Origin: Turritopsis dohrnii
Taxonomy: Eukaryota > Cnidaria > Hydrozoa > Anthoathecata > Oceaniidae
NCBI GenBank assembly: GCA_027922465.2
Contig: BQMF02000265.1
Location: 434,001-498,000, forward strand
Reading direction: 5' to 3'
DNA length: 64,000 nt
Part shown: piece after piece, positions 24,518 through 35,370 of the stretch
Position numbering within the stretch: the first letter of the stretch is position 1
Layout of the letters: each line of letters opens with the position of its first letter
The notes under the pieces: model-generated
Told to the model about the DNA's origin: nothing
The model's database searches: none
Seen by the model: the letters and a program-made list of their open reading frames with translations, nothing else
Position numbers and translations under genes: made by a program

Positions 24518-25084
24518 CGTAAGAAGTCATGAACATCCACGTATCACACGTTTTGATTGCAAGGTTTTCTTTCAGATATATTTATACAATTTTATCTGTC
24601 AATTTGAGTCCATCAAAAAGTCACGGTGAAAACCTTGGAAAACCTGAATGGGATAATCAAGTTTAGTTTGCTTATGTCTCGGTTTTTCAAACTATTTTGT
24701 CAGCCTTTTCAAGGGAAAGTTTGACGGTCTCTAATTGGCAGATAAACAAACTTTATGTAAACGTGTAGAAACTTTCGTAAAGAATAGAACTGTCATAAAG
24801 CCTTTGGCGTGTTCGGTTCTTCACCCCCTTCGTACCCAGGTTTATCATAACTCTCTCCAACTGCACAACCACTGCCACTGCTTTTCTCGGAGTGTTTTTA
24901 ACCTCTTAACCACTTGAATCTTCGAAATCAATGACAACCATGATTACTTGAAGCATTGAGTTTAGTACTTCGTCTTCTATTATCAATACTATTTCTTTCA
25001 TGTTTTGTAGGTTTCGGCACTTCGTGGTGAAACCCGGCGCGTGATGGTCTCTCTAGGGGATTAGGTTGAAAAACATGAGTCTTT
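24518..25084. other. Convergent intergenic spacer between Urb2 and the ACE-like gene
   Basis: This 567-bp spacer holds the 3' ends of two converging genes. No coding sequence is seen. A segment near 24620-24730 is a diverged copy of one near 24040-24150 inside the last Urb2 intron (both have an accttg..aaa block and then ctcg..tt.ttcaaactatttt). Confidence 0.5.
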
Positions 25085-28000
25085 TTAATCCCAACCGACC
25101 TCGTACTTGTTTTCTTCTTTATGTTTGTCTAGCCATTTTTCGAGTGGTTTGAAGTAATCCAGAATAGGCCCTGACGACATTTTCTTAGTGCCAGCGATTG
25201 TATCTAGAGCGTCAGGCCACGGAAGTTCTTTACCCAGCTCTAGCATATTCCTAAAAATAAAAAAAGATCTGATTAAATCTACTGCATGTGATAAACGGCG
25301 TGAAAAATCAGGATTATTGAGTGATCTACGATTGATGATAAAAAAGACTACGGACCTTAGCTTTTTACCAGCTTTTTCGGACTTGTGAATGGAACATTTG
25401 TGGTAAGGACCTGTATGACCGCTTTCGTCACACAGGGCTTCATGGAATTGAAACTGTAACACGTGGCTTATAAAATATCGCAAGTACTCAGTGTTGTGTG
25501 CTACATGAAAAAATGTTCCGGCATCAAAAAGATCAGACTCCGGTCTAGAAATTGAAGGTTCTTTAATTCCTTGATACTTCGCGCGTAATTCCCACCACTT
25601 CTTATTGTAGTCCTCCGGTTTGGTTTCACCACTGAACACCGACCAACGCCATTTATCCACTATGTAAGCGAATGGTAAGAACGCTACCTTTTGAAGGGCT
25701 TGCTTCAATAGAAAGTTGATTTCTTCCTCTAAAATAAATAACTTCCTTGTGTAAACTTTAACTGTATTTTCAAGGCATTCTAATAAGTATTACAAAAAGG
25801 ACAGAAAAGGGTGGCTGCATCATTTCTCGATCTTTATGACTCACGGGAAGTGATCATTTCCAAAATCTACTTACCTGTTTCTATAATGAAATAATTAAAA
25901 ATTATTCAAACAGTTTCACGAAACTGATAGCTGTGAACAGGACTTAAAGAAATCCCAAAGAAAATAATTATAGAGATAGCATTGTGATAGCTGTCTGAGT
26001 TATTAAGGAGATAGCATTGTGATAGCTGTCTGAGTTATTAAGGAGATAGCTGAATTATCGGATAGGAGAACTTGAACAAGTGACGCCAAAATGACACAAA
26101 GCATATAAAGGTTACCGTCGTCGCCAACACTTTCGTTCAACAGATCAATGGATTCCAGATGCTCCGGGATCATCACCGACAAAGCTATGGTATCTCCAAC
26201 CGCTTCGTGGAACCCCGGGTTTGCGCCAGTACGAAACTCAACAGGTTGGTTTTGGTACATCAGGTAATACTCTATGTGTCCCATTTCATGATGGACTGTG
26301 ACAAGGTCGGCCTGACTTACACTCATACAAGGCATCTTCAACCTGAAGTGAGCAAGAGAAATTATTCAGAGAACTATTTGGGACTTGTTCTTAAAAGTTT
26401 GTGTTATACACTGCTGACCAATACAGCTAGTGCAGTTTGACGGTGTTAACGCAAGTCTCGAAAATGTCTTTTATTTGCTTTTGAAGAAAGGCTTTAACTT
26501 TAGGTATGGCAGTTGAAAAATTACCTTGCTTATGTTTTCAAAAGAATTAAGGATTAACCACTCGATATCCAACTAATTCGGGTTCGCATGGGCAATTCGG
26601 ATACGATGTTTAAACATGATTTGGAGGAAGTTACATTAGAAAAAGTAAATTTCGGAACTTCTTTTTCTCTCACTGTTATTAATTCTTTGTAAAATCGGAA
26701 TACATCCCCAGACATTTTTGTGGTTGCATATAGATGCATCTTATATTTACAGTTGCTGTTAGCTCAACTCAAGGGAAAAGATTTATACGTGGTGTTTACA
26801 CACAAGAATGCGTGCAGAACAAATCAGTCTTGATAATAAAATGATTTATAAACGAAAAATGCATTTCTAATGTCTAATCATCGAGACATATCAAAACAGT
26901 AGTATATTCTCGCTATGGAATTCATCTATCAACAGATTTCAACCACGTGACCAGAATAAAAAGCAGAACCATACGTTGAATGAGTTACGTTACCTTACGT
27001 CACCATGACCCAGATCCCAAGATGACGGATGACACACTGACTTTTTACCTTCTATTTTTGACGTCAATGATTTATCATAGAAACTTTTCGGCATCTTATC
27101 AAGCCCTGAAATAAGAAATTCTCTCTTCTGGTTCCAAATGTTATGAAAATTTCGAAAAGCGTTTCGGGACCTCACTTACCAATGGAAACAAAGAAAGACT
27201 CAGCAAGGTTGAGAACTTTCTTGTTTGACCATTTTTTATTTTGCATTTCTTTCGTGACGTCAGGTATTTGTTTCTTTGGAAACGGGACCAAAATTTTGTA
27301 CAGATGACTCCAGTTTTGTCCCCACATACTCAGCAAATGACACGGTAGTAAGCCGCTTTTATCAATAATACTATCACCAAACATTTTGCTAAATAATAAA
27401 ATATAAATCACAAGTTACATGAAGGATTTACGCGGTCTACTAAAACTGTTTCTTCATGATTGCATTTCGTCATCCTTTCACATTTTGACTTACAGGACGT
27501 ATGGTTTTAAACCCAACCCCTAACCCTAATCCTAACCCTAACACAAAATTTTCTAAATCACTCTTTGAATGACTTTTTGTGCTCTATTTTTGTTCCATTT
27601 TATAACTATTTTCATTTAATGTTCAGATTTGTTTTCCCAAAGTCTCCATGCTCTCCAGGCAAATTTGTTTTACGTGAATAGTTGCTTGGTTCGGTGAAAG
27701 ATTGGAGTTATAAAAGCACCTGTCGAACATTAACGCGTATGCCGTCTTGACATTATGAAAATTGCCACCGATACAATATCCAAGAGCTGAAACACTTTCA
27801 GATTATTAACATCAAAACTCGAATCCTGAACCCTGTGGAATATGTCGCTTTTACTCACTTTAACTTGTATCGTACAAAAGCGTGAAGCTTCTGGTATAAA
27901 CCATTCATTTCATTCAAAATACCCTCCATTAAAGCTTCCAGATTATCAACTTCGTATTCCTTTCGCCAATAATCACCATAATCATCGAACCCATTCTCTT

Positions 28001-28839
28001 TCGCTCCTTTGTTTATTAACTTGACAAATTCTTCATAGAGAGGTTTGACACTAGGGCCCACCGCTTTCCGCCAAACCCGCCACGCCCAACGTAAATTGCC
28101 TAAATTACTTTTGCTGACTTCGGACATGATCGGGAGGAGATGTGAGTTGAGTTTGAAACGATATTTTTCGTTGTCGATTGTCTTCACGATCTAAATTGAG
28201 CACGAATTACACAGAGGAATAATATGACTTCCAAACCGAAACGAAATCCGAGTCCATTGCAAATCCGAATCCGAAGCAGTAGAGATAGAAACGACGTAAT
28301 TATGTCAATGTGCTTAGTCATTCAAAATAGGTGTTCACTACAAGATAGTGAAACCGATTGAAGTATCGAGACAAGGAACTTACTGTTGTTTTGCTGTATA
28401 CTGCTGTCATCTTCGAAACGAGCTCGGAAATTCTTTTCGAGTCTTGTACATCGCTGCTTGAAGCCGTCCTTGTAATTAGTTTTAGCTGCCTTATTAAATT
28501 CTTCGGTACATCTGAAGTGTCGATACTTTTTAATATTTCTTCTGCTTTCTTTCTCGATTCCAGTGCAAACTTCGATGTTTTCCCGCTCATTTCTGTTGTT
28601 TTGTCTTTGTTCTCTTTTGTCATGTCAGTTTCATAGTCCCATGAGGCTTGGGTATCTTCCCTCTGTAAATCGTCAGCCTCTTTATTGTATTTGTCCAGAA
28701 AACTTTTGACCTTTTCCAGGTCACTTTCAATGGAGAAATCTACAAACGCCACGATGACAAGAAACGAGAAAAATAAACGCCAGCTCATCATCTTAAGCGT
28801 TTCGAAACGATGAAATTTAACTTTCAAGTCATCTTTCAT
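25085..28839 (-). CDS. ACE-like: Secreted single-domain angiotensin-converting-enzyme-like peptidase (M2)
   Basis: Seven exons join in phase on the minus strand: 28791-28384 (from the second candidate Met), 28190-27859, 27388-27180, 27105-26994, 26342-26116, 25728-25356 and 25250-25085. They give 608 aa, the length of one ACE domain. The N-terminus [19 protein letters not shown] is a signal peptide; an upstream in-frame ATG at 28839 would add 16 residues before it. Zinc ligands are present: HEMGH (His372, Glu373, His376) and Glu400 in [12 protein letters not shown]. Also conserved are MWGQNW (carboxylate Gln), the YLRY motif, WWELR (chloride site) and two cysteine pairs (VCHPSSW...[16 protein letters not shown]). 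Two known substrate contacts differ: FFHV replaces KFHV and VCHPS replaces VCHAS. The protein ends EVGWD with no membrane anchor, so it is probably a soluble dipeptidyl carboxypeptidase. Confidence 0.93.
27511..27542. repeat. Short telomere-like CCCTAA tract in an ACE-like intron
   Basis: The sequence acccaacccctaaccctaat, then cctaaccctaac, is about four degenerate CCCTAA units (TTAGGG on the minus strand), the standard metazoan telomere repeat. It is too short and internal to be a telomere; it may be a double-strand-break repair scar or chance. Confidence 0.55.
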
Positions 28840-29925
28840 TCGTTTTTAACAAAAAACCGACAAAAGTTTAAGTTGATATTACTAATTACAATTATTGTAG
28901 AATATTTCTCAAAAACACACAAGTAGCCTCGTTCCCAATTTTTCAGATTTTGGAATTCATTGATGCATGAAAAGTATTGCTGCTATCAAAAACCACTCAT
29001 TTGATGGATGCTGTTTGTGAACGCTCGAGCAAGCGCCCACTTCTGTTTCATAGATGTTAAAATATGACCTGAAGTCCTTCTGGTATTTATTCACGGGGCG
29101 TTACTAAGGAGAGGGGCGTTGTGGTGAGTATTAATGGTTATTAGGAAGATTGGGTTTTAGAAAGAGCAAACAAAGTGTATGTATCCAGTTACTCTGATGG
29201 ACTTCATCTAGGCAACTTCGACCCCAGTTCATTTTTTGAGAAGATGTTACTGTATAAAGTTTTAAGGTTCTGCTTCTTTGGATATTCGCTTGATTTTATA
29301 AAAAAAATTCAAAAGAACATAAGGCTTAGGTTTACACAAAAATAACAGCAAACTAAGAATAAGCTACAAAGATTCAAATCATTGTTTCAAAGGTTAAGAG
29401 GAAATTGAGCAAATTTTCTTGTAGGATATAAATAGTTCTTTATGCAGCTACACTAGCGTTACTTTCGACGTTAAATCGGCGAGATTTTGTGATTTACTTT
29501 CTGAGAACAAATTAGAAAGGCTGACAAAGGCTCGAAAAATAAGAACATCCAGCCTCAAGTTGAATTTGACTGAAGAAAAAACAACGAGTATCAAAGAACC
29601 GCAGAATTGAAATCTCAGGAAATCAAATACTTTGGTCACAGCTGCAGAAGATGGAAAGCCATCAATATTTCATTTTGAAGCAACAAATCCACTACCATGA
29701 TGAATTGTTCGAATAGCCATCAATTCTGATGCTACTTGTTTGGCATTGAGAATTGAAAACTCTATTTGCCAAGGTTGTACCCAGTCCTTTCATACCGAAG
29801 ATAATGTATTCTACTCACGTTGGAAGCTGGAAACGAATTGTGTTTCTCTCTGTTATCTCATTATTATGCACGACATTAATTTGTATTTAAGAACTTGAAA
29901 CTGGACTGTTTTCTGTTGATACAGA
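28840..29925. other. Divergent intergenic region between ACE-like and CAP genes
   Basis: About 1.1 kb separates two divergently transcribed genes for secreted proteins, so both promoters should lie here. It includes fragments related to the GCGCCC foldback family (cgagcaagcgcccac at 29025, ggggcgttactaaggagag near 29096). A minus-strand frame at 29448-29639 has no recognisable motif. A canonical acceptor (ttctgttgatacag) directly precedes the CAP start at 29926, so an upstream non-coding exon or trans-spliced leader is possible. Confidence 0.5.
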
Positions 29926-31696
29926 ATGTACGGGAAATCTCAGTTAAAGATGTCACAAGTTTTAGTAGTAATCTTTCTTTACTTTACGTCTTTGCCGCAT
30001 CAACTATTTGCGTTTGATATGGACGATGGCGTTTCGTTCTCCGAAAAATCAACGTTCGCCCATAATTACGTACGCGATTTACATCTTGTAGCTAATTTGA
30101 AATGGGACGCTGCATTAGCTCAAAGTGCATTGGAATACTCGGCAGAATTAGCTGCTCAAAACTCTCTGGAGCATTCCGAAGGATCTAAAAGAGGATTTTA
30201 TGGCGAGAATTTATACAAAGGATTTGACGGTTTCAAACGGACGAAAACAATAGCGGAAGCAGTTTACTACTGGTAAGACTTGTGAATTTGCATATCATCA
30301 GTTTTCCGATTCGCATTAAGGCGAATCTCCAACACGGATGCTTTTTAGTATTCTTTTTAGGGGGTAAGTGTGTTCAAGGGTAAGTGTGTTCAAGGATGTG
30401 AATGTGCGTGCTATCAGAACTCACCAAATACTTTGTGTGCATTGCCATGTTTCTCTTTCAAGCAAAACCAAAATGAAGAGCATTTGGCGAAAATACATTT
30501 TTATATCACTGTTTGTTTGTTTGTTTGTTTGTTTTAGGTACCTTGAAGTTCTTGATTACGATTATAATGATCCTGCTCCTGATTTGGAAAAATTTGGTCA
30601 TTTTACCGAGGTATGTTTTTCTGTTCTCGTGTTAATCGTGCACCAACCCGGTATTCAGGTTTCAATACAAGATAGCTTTATAAGGCTGTGAATGTTTTAA
30701 GCAAGTCGCTGGACGTTCCAGGATGAATCATCTCTTTTTAACGATTACAGTGGAAATTGTTCTTAAATACGTTTTTCTGAAGGCATGGCGCTTAGTATGA
30801 ACAGCGATTGGAAGCTTGGTGAACAGGTTGTTTCTTCAAATTTTGAATCAGTGGATCATGTTTCATAATTTAGAGCAAATATTGAAAGTGACTCTATTTC
30901 AACACTGGCTTATTAATCTGTATTGGTTTTTGTATGTTGAGCGCATGATGTCAGAATTACTATCATCGTGTTTACGTCATAGAGTTGTTTGTTTTTTTAT
31001 TTAGTTAGTGTGGCGGTCAACAATACGCGTTGGCTGTGGTTATTCGGTGGCTGAACTGTATGGAGGGTTAATGACGTTCATAGTCTGTCAATACAAGCCT
31101 CAGGGAAATCTACAAGGACTGTTTTTGCAGAATGTGTTGCCACTGAGTGAAGGAGGTATAAAACATTAAAGTTCGCTGGCTGGTTATTCCTAACCGCGTG
31201 CGTGTGTGAAAAGAGATCACGACTTTGCATTGCACGCGACTATTGTGAAACATTGCTAAGAATCTACAAACTGATTTGACCTTTATATTGTCTTGGGATG
31301 AAAACATCTGATTTCTATCTAGCATATAAAATTGGCATTTTTACGATCTTGATGTGGAAAAGTTTTCCGTTCACAACAATGCAGTACAAACATCGTTTTA
31401 ACACTTGATAAAAATTGAATGTTCACTATTCTATAAGCATAATCGTTTGTGTTTATAAGAGAGAAGAAGGCGATTCTTTACCACCTGACAGTGTACACAC
31501 AAAACATCTACCTTGGAAAGGAAACCAAATAACGCCCGCTAGTTCATACTGGTCAAAAAATGCGGCCCAGAATGAAAACAGAATGTTTTTTCCCAAGAAA
31601 CGCAGATGATTCTTTAACAAAGGAAATCTCAACTCATTAACACACGATTCTTATTTGCTTCTCTCTGTGCTTACAGACGAGTTTAATCGTAAATAA
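29926..31696 (+). CDS. Secreted CAP-domain (SCP/TAPS) protein, short isoform
   Basis: Four exons join in phase: 29926-30272, 30538-30610, 31005-31155 and 31677-31696, giving 196 aa. A signal peptide (MSQVLVVIFLYFTSLPHQLFA, Met9 of the longest frame) precedes the CAP domain. CAP signatures are FAHNYVRDLH, LKWDAALAQSA, the site residues LEHSE and YGENLY, GHFTELVWRST, VGCGYS and FIVCQYKPQGN. This is the small CAP fold shared by GAPR-1, CRISP and venom allergen-like proteins. CAP proteins bind lipids or act extracellularly in defence, development or venom; the role here cannot be told from sequence. The last exon adds only DEFNRK before TAA. An alternative last exon is described separately. Confidence 0.88.
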
Positions 31697-31873
31697 ATTT
31701 TTTACCAGAATAATATTCAGCATAACTTTCTGAATTTCCGAGGTCACGCAGGTGTGTTTGTCATGAAATGAAGGCGTTCCTCCAAAGCCATACGCCCTAC
31801 GCCCTGGGTATAGAACTCTAGAAGTTTGGTTTTGGGAGAGTAGATTATATGTTTTCTTTTTATTTATTTTAAG

Positions 31874-32025
31874 CATCTTACCCCAATTCACCAGATCAAC
31901 TAGAGGCTCCCATTGGCTGTATCGACACTTACCCAAGTTGTTCCAGCTGGCTTGGTGTTTGCCGTCAAGCGGTGTTCAAAGACCTCATGTTACGGTATTG
32001 CAAAAAGTCTTGTGATATTTGTTAA
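31874..32025 (+). CDS. Alternative last exon of the CAP gene encoding a ShKT domain
   Basis: An open frame following the acceptor tttatttattttaag at 31873. It begins with two bases of a split codon, so it can be spliced from CAP exon 31005-31155, which ends in phase 1. After a short linker rich in Ser/Pro it encodes GCIDTYPSC, then LGVC, LRYC, KKSC and DIC followed by TAA. That is six cysteines in the ShKT order, with the C-terminal CxxSCxxC ending. ShKT domains accompany CAP, astacin and other extracellular domains in cnidarians and nematodes; some are potassium-channel toxins, others are not. No channel-binding function is claimed. It could instead belong to a separate transcript. Confidence 0.72.
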
Positions 32026-32907
32026 TGGCTTCTACTGGTCGATAGATGAACAAGATTGTTCCTCCCCGATTCCGATCTGTGGCATGTGGCATTACCTTTT
32101 CCTATCTCTTGAACGAAGGCTAATGGACTTGTTAATGGGATAACATTTTCTTTTCATTTATAATCTTCACAGAAATATACAAGATCTTCAGGTGGTTTCG
32201 ATTAGAAAATTAACGTAATGTGTCTCAGGCGTAAAAACCATTTTTCTACATGAAAACCAAATATATAGAGCAATGTACACCAGGCAAAAAGTCAACACGG
32301 ACATAACTGTGTACATAGCTTTTGTTTAATTTGTATCTTGTACGATCCCAAATATATGATTTCCTGAAAAGTACTGAGTTAAAGCGAGTTGAACTATTTC
32401 AACCAATCAGAATTCGAGAAATCTGCATGATCAAGTGCGTGCGAACCTTTTGGATGGTGTGTGCATCACTTAAGTATTTATAATGATTTCCTTAAAAGGT
32501 AAAAAGCCCTGGAGACGAGGTTGCTTAATACTTTTAGAATAACGATGTGTCACAGTGGAAAGTTTTTGCTTTCAAGTCTAGGACATTGAAAAATTCCACG
32601 AATAATTAATTTATTTATTTATTCAATACTCTATACAATTTTATTATTATACATCTTGATGGTTATATGTGCGTTTAATTACAAGGACAAGTGAAATAAA
32701 AATTGCCGATACTCTACGAATACAAGCTTCCTTTACAAATACTCAAACCTCTCACACAAAACACAAAGCAGCTGGCAAGTAACAAACAATGTTGCTGCAA
32801 GTACGTTTACCCAGATACAACGGTTTCTTTCTCCTGTCGCTTTAAAACATAGAAAGAGTTTCTTTGTACGTCTATCTGCAAGTGTGAGTTGTTATCTAAC
32901 TGACAAT
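32026..32907. other. Intergenic spacer between CAP and GPCR genes
   Basis: No coding sequence recognised. It should contain the 3' ends of the converging CAP (plus) and GPCR (minus) transcripts. The stretch near 32600-32660 (taatttatttatttattcaa) is low-complexity A/T. Confidence 0.45.
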
Positions 32908-33900
32908 TCACATGGTGCTGATACTTGTGGATGCATCTTGTGAATTGAATGCATGAAATTTTGATTTCTTGAACAATTTGAGAAATTCTTTGCGAACCTC
33001 TCTATTCACCAGCACGTAAATGACTGGATCGATGATGGAGTTAGTGGTTGCAAAAGCCGTAGCAACAGTACGTACAACACGTTGAGGAGAATCTTCTCTC
33101 AACACTCCATCGTATATGACTAACACAGTGAGGCAATTTATCGCAGATGGAAGCCAGCAAATCACGAAGGAGAGTACTAGAAGTAGACACAGTCGAATGG
33201 AATTGTATTGCTTCTTCTGCAAAATTTTGCTTTTAATTTTCTGCTCATTTGTTCCTGAAGCAACGGTCGTCTTCCTTATGTGTTCATACTGTCTCTTCAC
33301 TTCCACGTAAATAACTGCATTTGACATTGTAAGAATCATTATGACCATAGTGGACGACGCAACAAACAACGAATAAGCAATTTCCGAGCCGAGCATGGTA
33401 AATGTGAAATACGTCACGGGTAGCGCTGAGCATACAGCACAAGCCAACACGAAAGATCTTTTCGTTAGACGCAAATAAAAAAATGGTAGCTTTACAGCGA
33501 TGGCTCGATCTAAGGTGACCAGGATCACGCTGGTAAATGTAAAAACGAAACTGGTGAAATAAAGCGCCATGGAAATGTGGACAACTTTATGAACATCTGG
33601 TACACGTGTAATAAACAAGGCGTGAAAGATAATAGAGAACAATCCAACGCTAAAATGGCTACCCAACAGTAACAGTAAAAACAAGTTGCTCAGTTTCTTA
33701 AGGAGATGTCTTGCTTTGATGTAAACCGTTAATACACCAGCATTTGCGATGACGGTCAATGTTGCAATGGCTAAGTAAATACCAACAAAAAAACCGGGTT
33801 GGTACATGTTTAGGTAGGCTGGATCTTCGGTGAAATCAGTCATGACGTAGACTAGAAAATTGACGTATGCGTTGCTTTGTTGAGTTTTGCAGTCCTCCAC
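32908..33900 (-). CDS. Intronless class A (rhodopsin-like) G protein-coupled receptor
   Basis: 330 aa in one exon, seven hydrophobic segments. TM1 carries IANAGVL (Asn53). The TM2 region, LSNLFLLLLLGSH, has His where most class A receptors have the sodium-site Asp. The TM3 end is TLDRAIAVKLPFFY, a DRA version of the DRY motif. TM6 has VICWLPSA and TM7 has TTNSIIDPVIYVL, the D/NPxxY motif. The basic stretch KEFLKLFKKSK after TM7 fits helix 8. No cysteine is present at the top of TM3 or in extracellular loop 2, so the usual disulfide is missing. Single-exon orphan class A receptors are common in cnidarian genomes. The ligand cannot be inferred. Confidence 0.9.
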   Translation of the reverse strand: MEDCKTQQSNAYVNFLVYVMTDFTEDPAYLNMYQPGFFVGIYLAIATLTVIANAGVLTVYIKARHLLKKLSNLFLLLLLGSHFSVGLFSIIFHALFITRVPDVHKVVHISMALYFTSFVFTFTSVILVTLDRAIAVKLPFFYLRLTKRSFVLACAVCSALPVTYFTFTMLGSEIAYSLFVASSTMVIMILTMSNAVIYVEVKRQYEHIRKTTVASGTNEQKIKSKILQKKQYNSIRLCLLLVLSFVICWLPSAINCLTVLVIYDGVLREDSPQRVVRTVATAFATTNSIIDPVIYVLVNREVRKEFLKLFKKSKFHAFNSQDASTSISTM

Positions 33901-34740
33901 AATCTTCTGTTACGATAGAATCGCTTCTACATCCTTTTATTGCATAACCTATATTGGTGAAGGCAATCGGTTTTCTTATAAAGGAACATGAAGGTAGCAG
34001 GTGATAAAAAAATTTTAAATGGAAATTGGTATTGTTCATGTACATGAGAATAAATTGGTTAAATTAACTGGGATTCGATAAAGTTTATTTGTAATACTAA
34101 TGTCGGTTGCCTTTATCAGAAAGAACTTTGGGCCAAACTAAAAATAACCTTTATTTATTGTTTTTGTTTGCTTATTTATTGTTTTTGTTTATTTATTTAT
34201 TGTTCTACGTTTCTTATTGTTGATTTAACTAATCATTTTGTGTATAAAAAATTTAAACTTTTTTAACCTTATTAGATTAAGTTGATGAATTGATATTATA
34301 ATTCTGATGTTGGTCAAAAAACTAATCCAGCTTGAACTAGACTTTGAGACTATTTAAAATCATGTAATTTGGTCAAGTCTGCAAAGGGTTCAGAGCTGAC
34401 GATATATCGATTGTTAGGAAAAGCAGATGTTCGATTCTCCACATTATAATCTTACAGTTCTTAAAATTGATAATATAAACAGATTTATTACATTTTCACA
34501 GTGGGAGGAATATTCCCCGTTGTTGTCACGTGATTCCCAAACTGAGCCATTTGATTGGCTAAAGTTGCACTGCATTTCACCTGATGCAAATTCTGTATAT
34601 TAAAAAGTGAAAAAAGAGCTGTGGAAAAGAAAAGAAAAAAAAAAACAAACTTCAAAGCAACACAACCAATATCTATCAAACTATATCCGTAAAAATCAAA
34701 AATTTGAAAGCAATGCTCTCAAACCACATTCAATCAAATA
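33901..34740. other. Intergenic, low-complexity A/T-rich
   Basis: Upstream of the GPCR on the minus strand. It includes tandem ttatttattgtttttgtttg copies at about 34150-34205. No gene seen. Confidence 0.45.
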
Positions 34741-35095
34741 CAGTACAACCCTGTTAAGTCGGACTCTCAAGGGTCCGAAAAAATCGGTTTGATTTAACGG
34801 GAGTCTGACTTATCGGAACTGCATCTTAAGTCAGAATTATTTAGTCTGACTTATCGAGAATATTAAAAAAAGTGGCAAAGGAAATAGAGCACAACATTTT
34901 TGTTATGGTTCTAGTCTGCAGCTTCTGCTTTGACGTCATTGATTTAAAAAAAAAATGAATTTTCAATCAAAATATCAAAAAATTCTCGAACTTTTGGCGT
35001 TCGAAACTCCAAAAAATCCGACTTAAGCGGTGTTTTGTAGCTGAAGGGACTGAAGAAAACAGTCCGACTTAAACAAAAGTCCGACGGTTGTGCCG
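34741..35095. mobile_element. Pogo/Tigger-like MITE, 355 bp
   Basis: Begins CAGTACAACCCTGTTAAGTC and ends GGTTGTGCCG. The reverse complement of the right end (CGGCACAACCGTCGGACTT) matches the left end imperfectly over about 12 bp (CRGYACAACC). Both subterminal regions repeat motifs of the type gacttaa / ttaagtcggac. It is flanked by TA on both sides (34739-34740 and 35096-35097), the target duplication of the Tc1/mariner/pogo group. No transposase remains. Confidence 0.8.
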
Positions 35096-35370
35096 TATAT
35101 CATTTTCTGTAACTATTTTCTATTTTCTACCAGCGCCTGCAAAATGACGTACAGTTGAATAGACTTTTCCAAAATGCATATCATGCAAATAGTATCATAC
35201 CTCCATGCATTCATGAAATCAAATGCCAGGTTTTTTCTGGTGACGTATTTATTGAAATTATACACAAAACACATACGATCAGAATGTGTGTATTATTTGA
35301 AGAATACGTGTTAGGCTGAGAAGAAATTTCGTAAGTAAAGCAGTAAGCGTTTAAATTTAGACAAACCATA

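Noticed and set aside
26554..26739. Minus-strand frame [11 protein letters not shown] inside the ACE-like gene
   Set aside because: Exons 27105-26994 and 26342-26116 join directly in phase and match the family order, leaving no room for it.
27511..27542. Chromosome end or telomere
   Set aside because: Only about four degenerate CCCTAA units, inside a gene intron, with continuous genic sequence on both sides.
31415..31609. Plus-strand frame between CAP exons
   Set aside because: It is intronic, has no CAP or ShKT signature and no phase-compatible splice sites.
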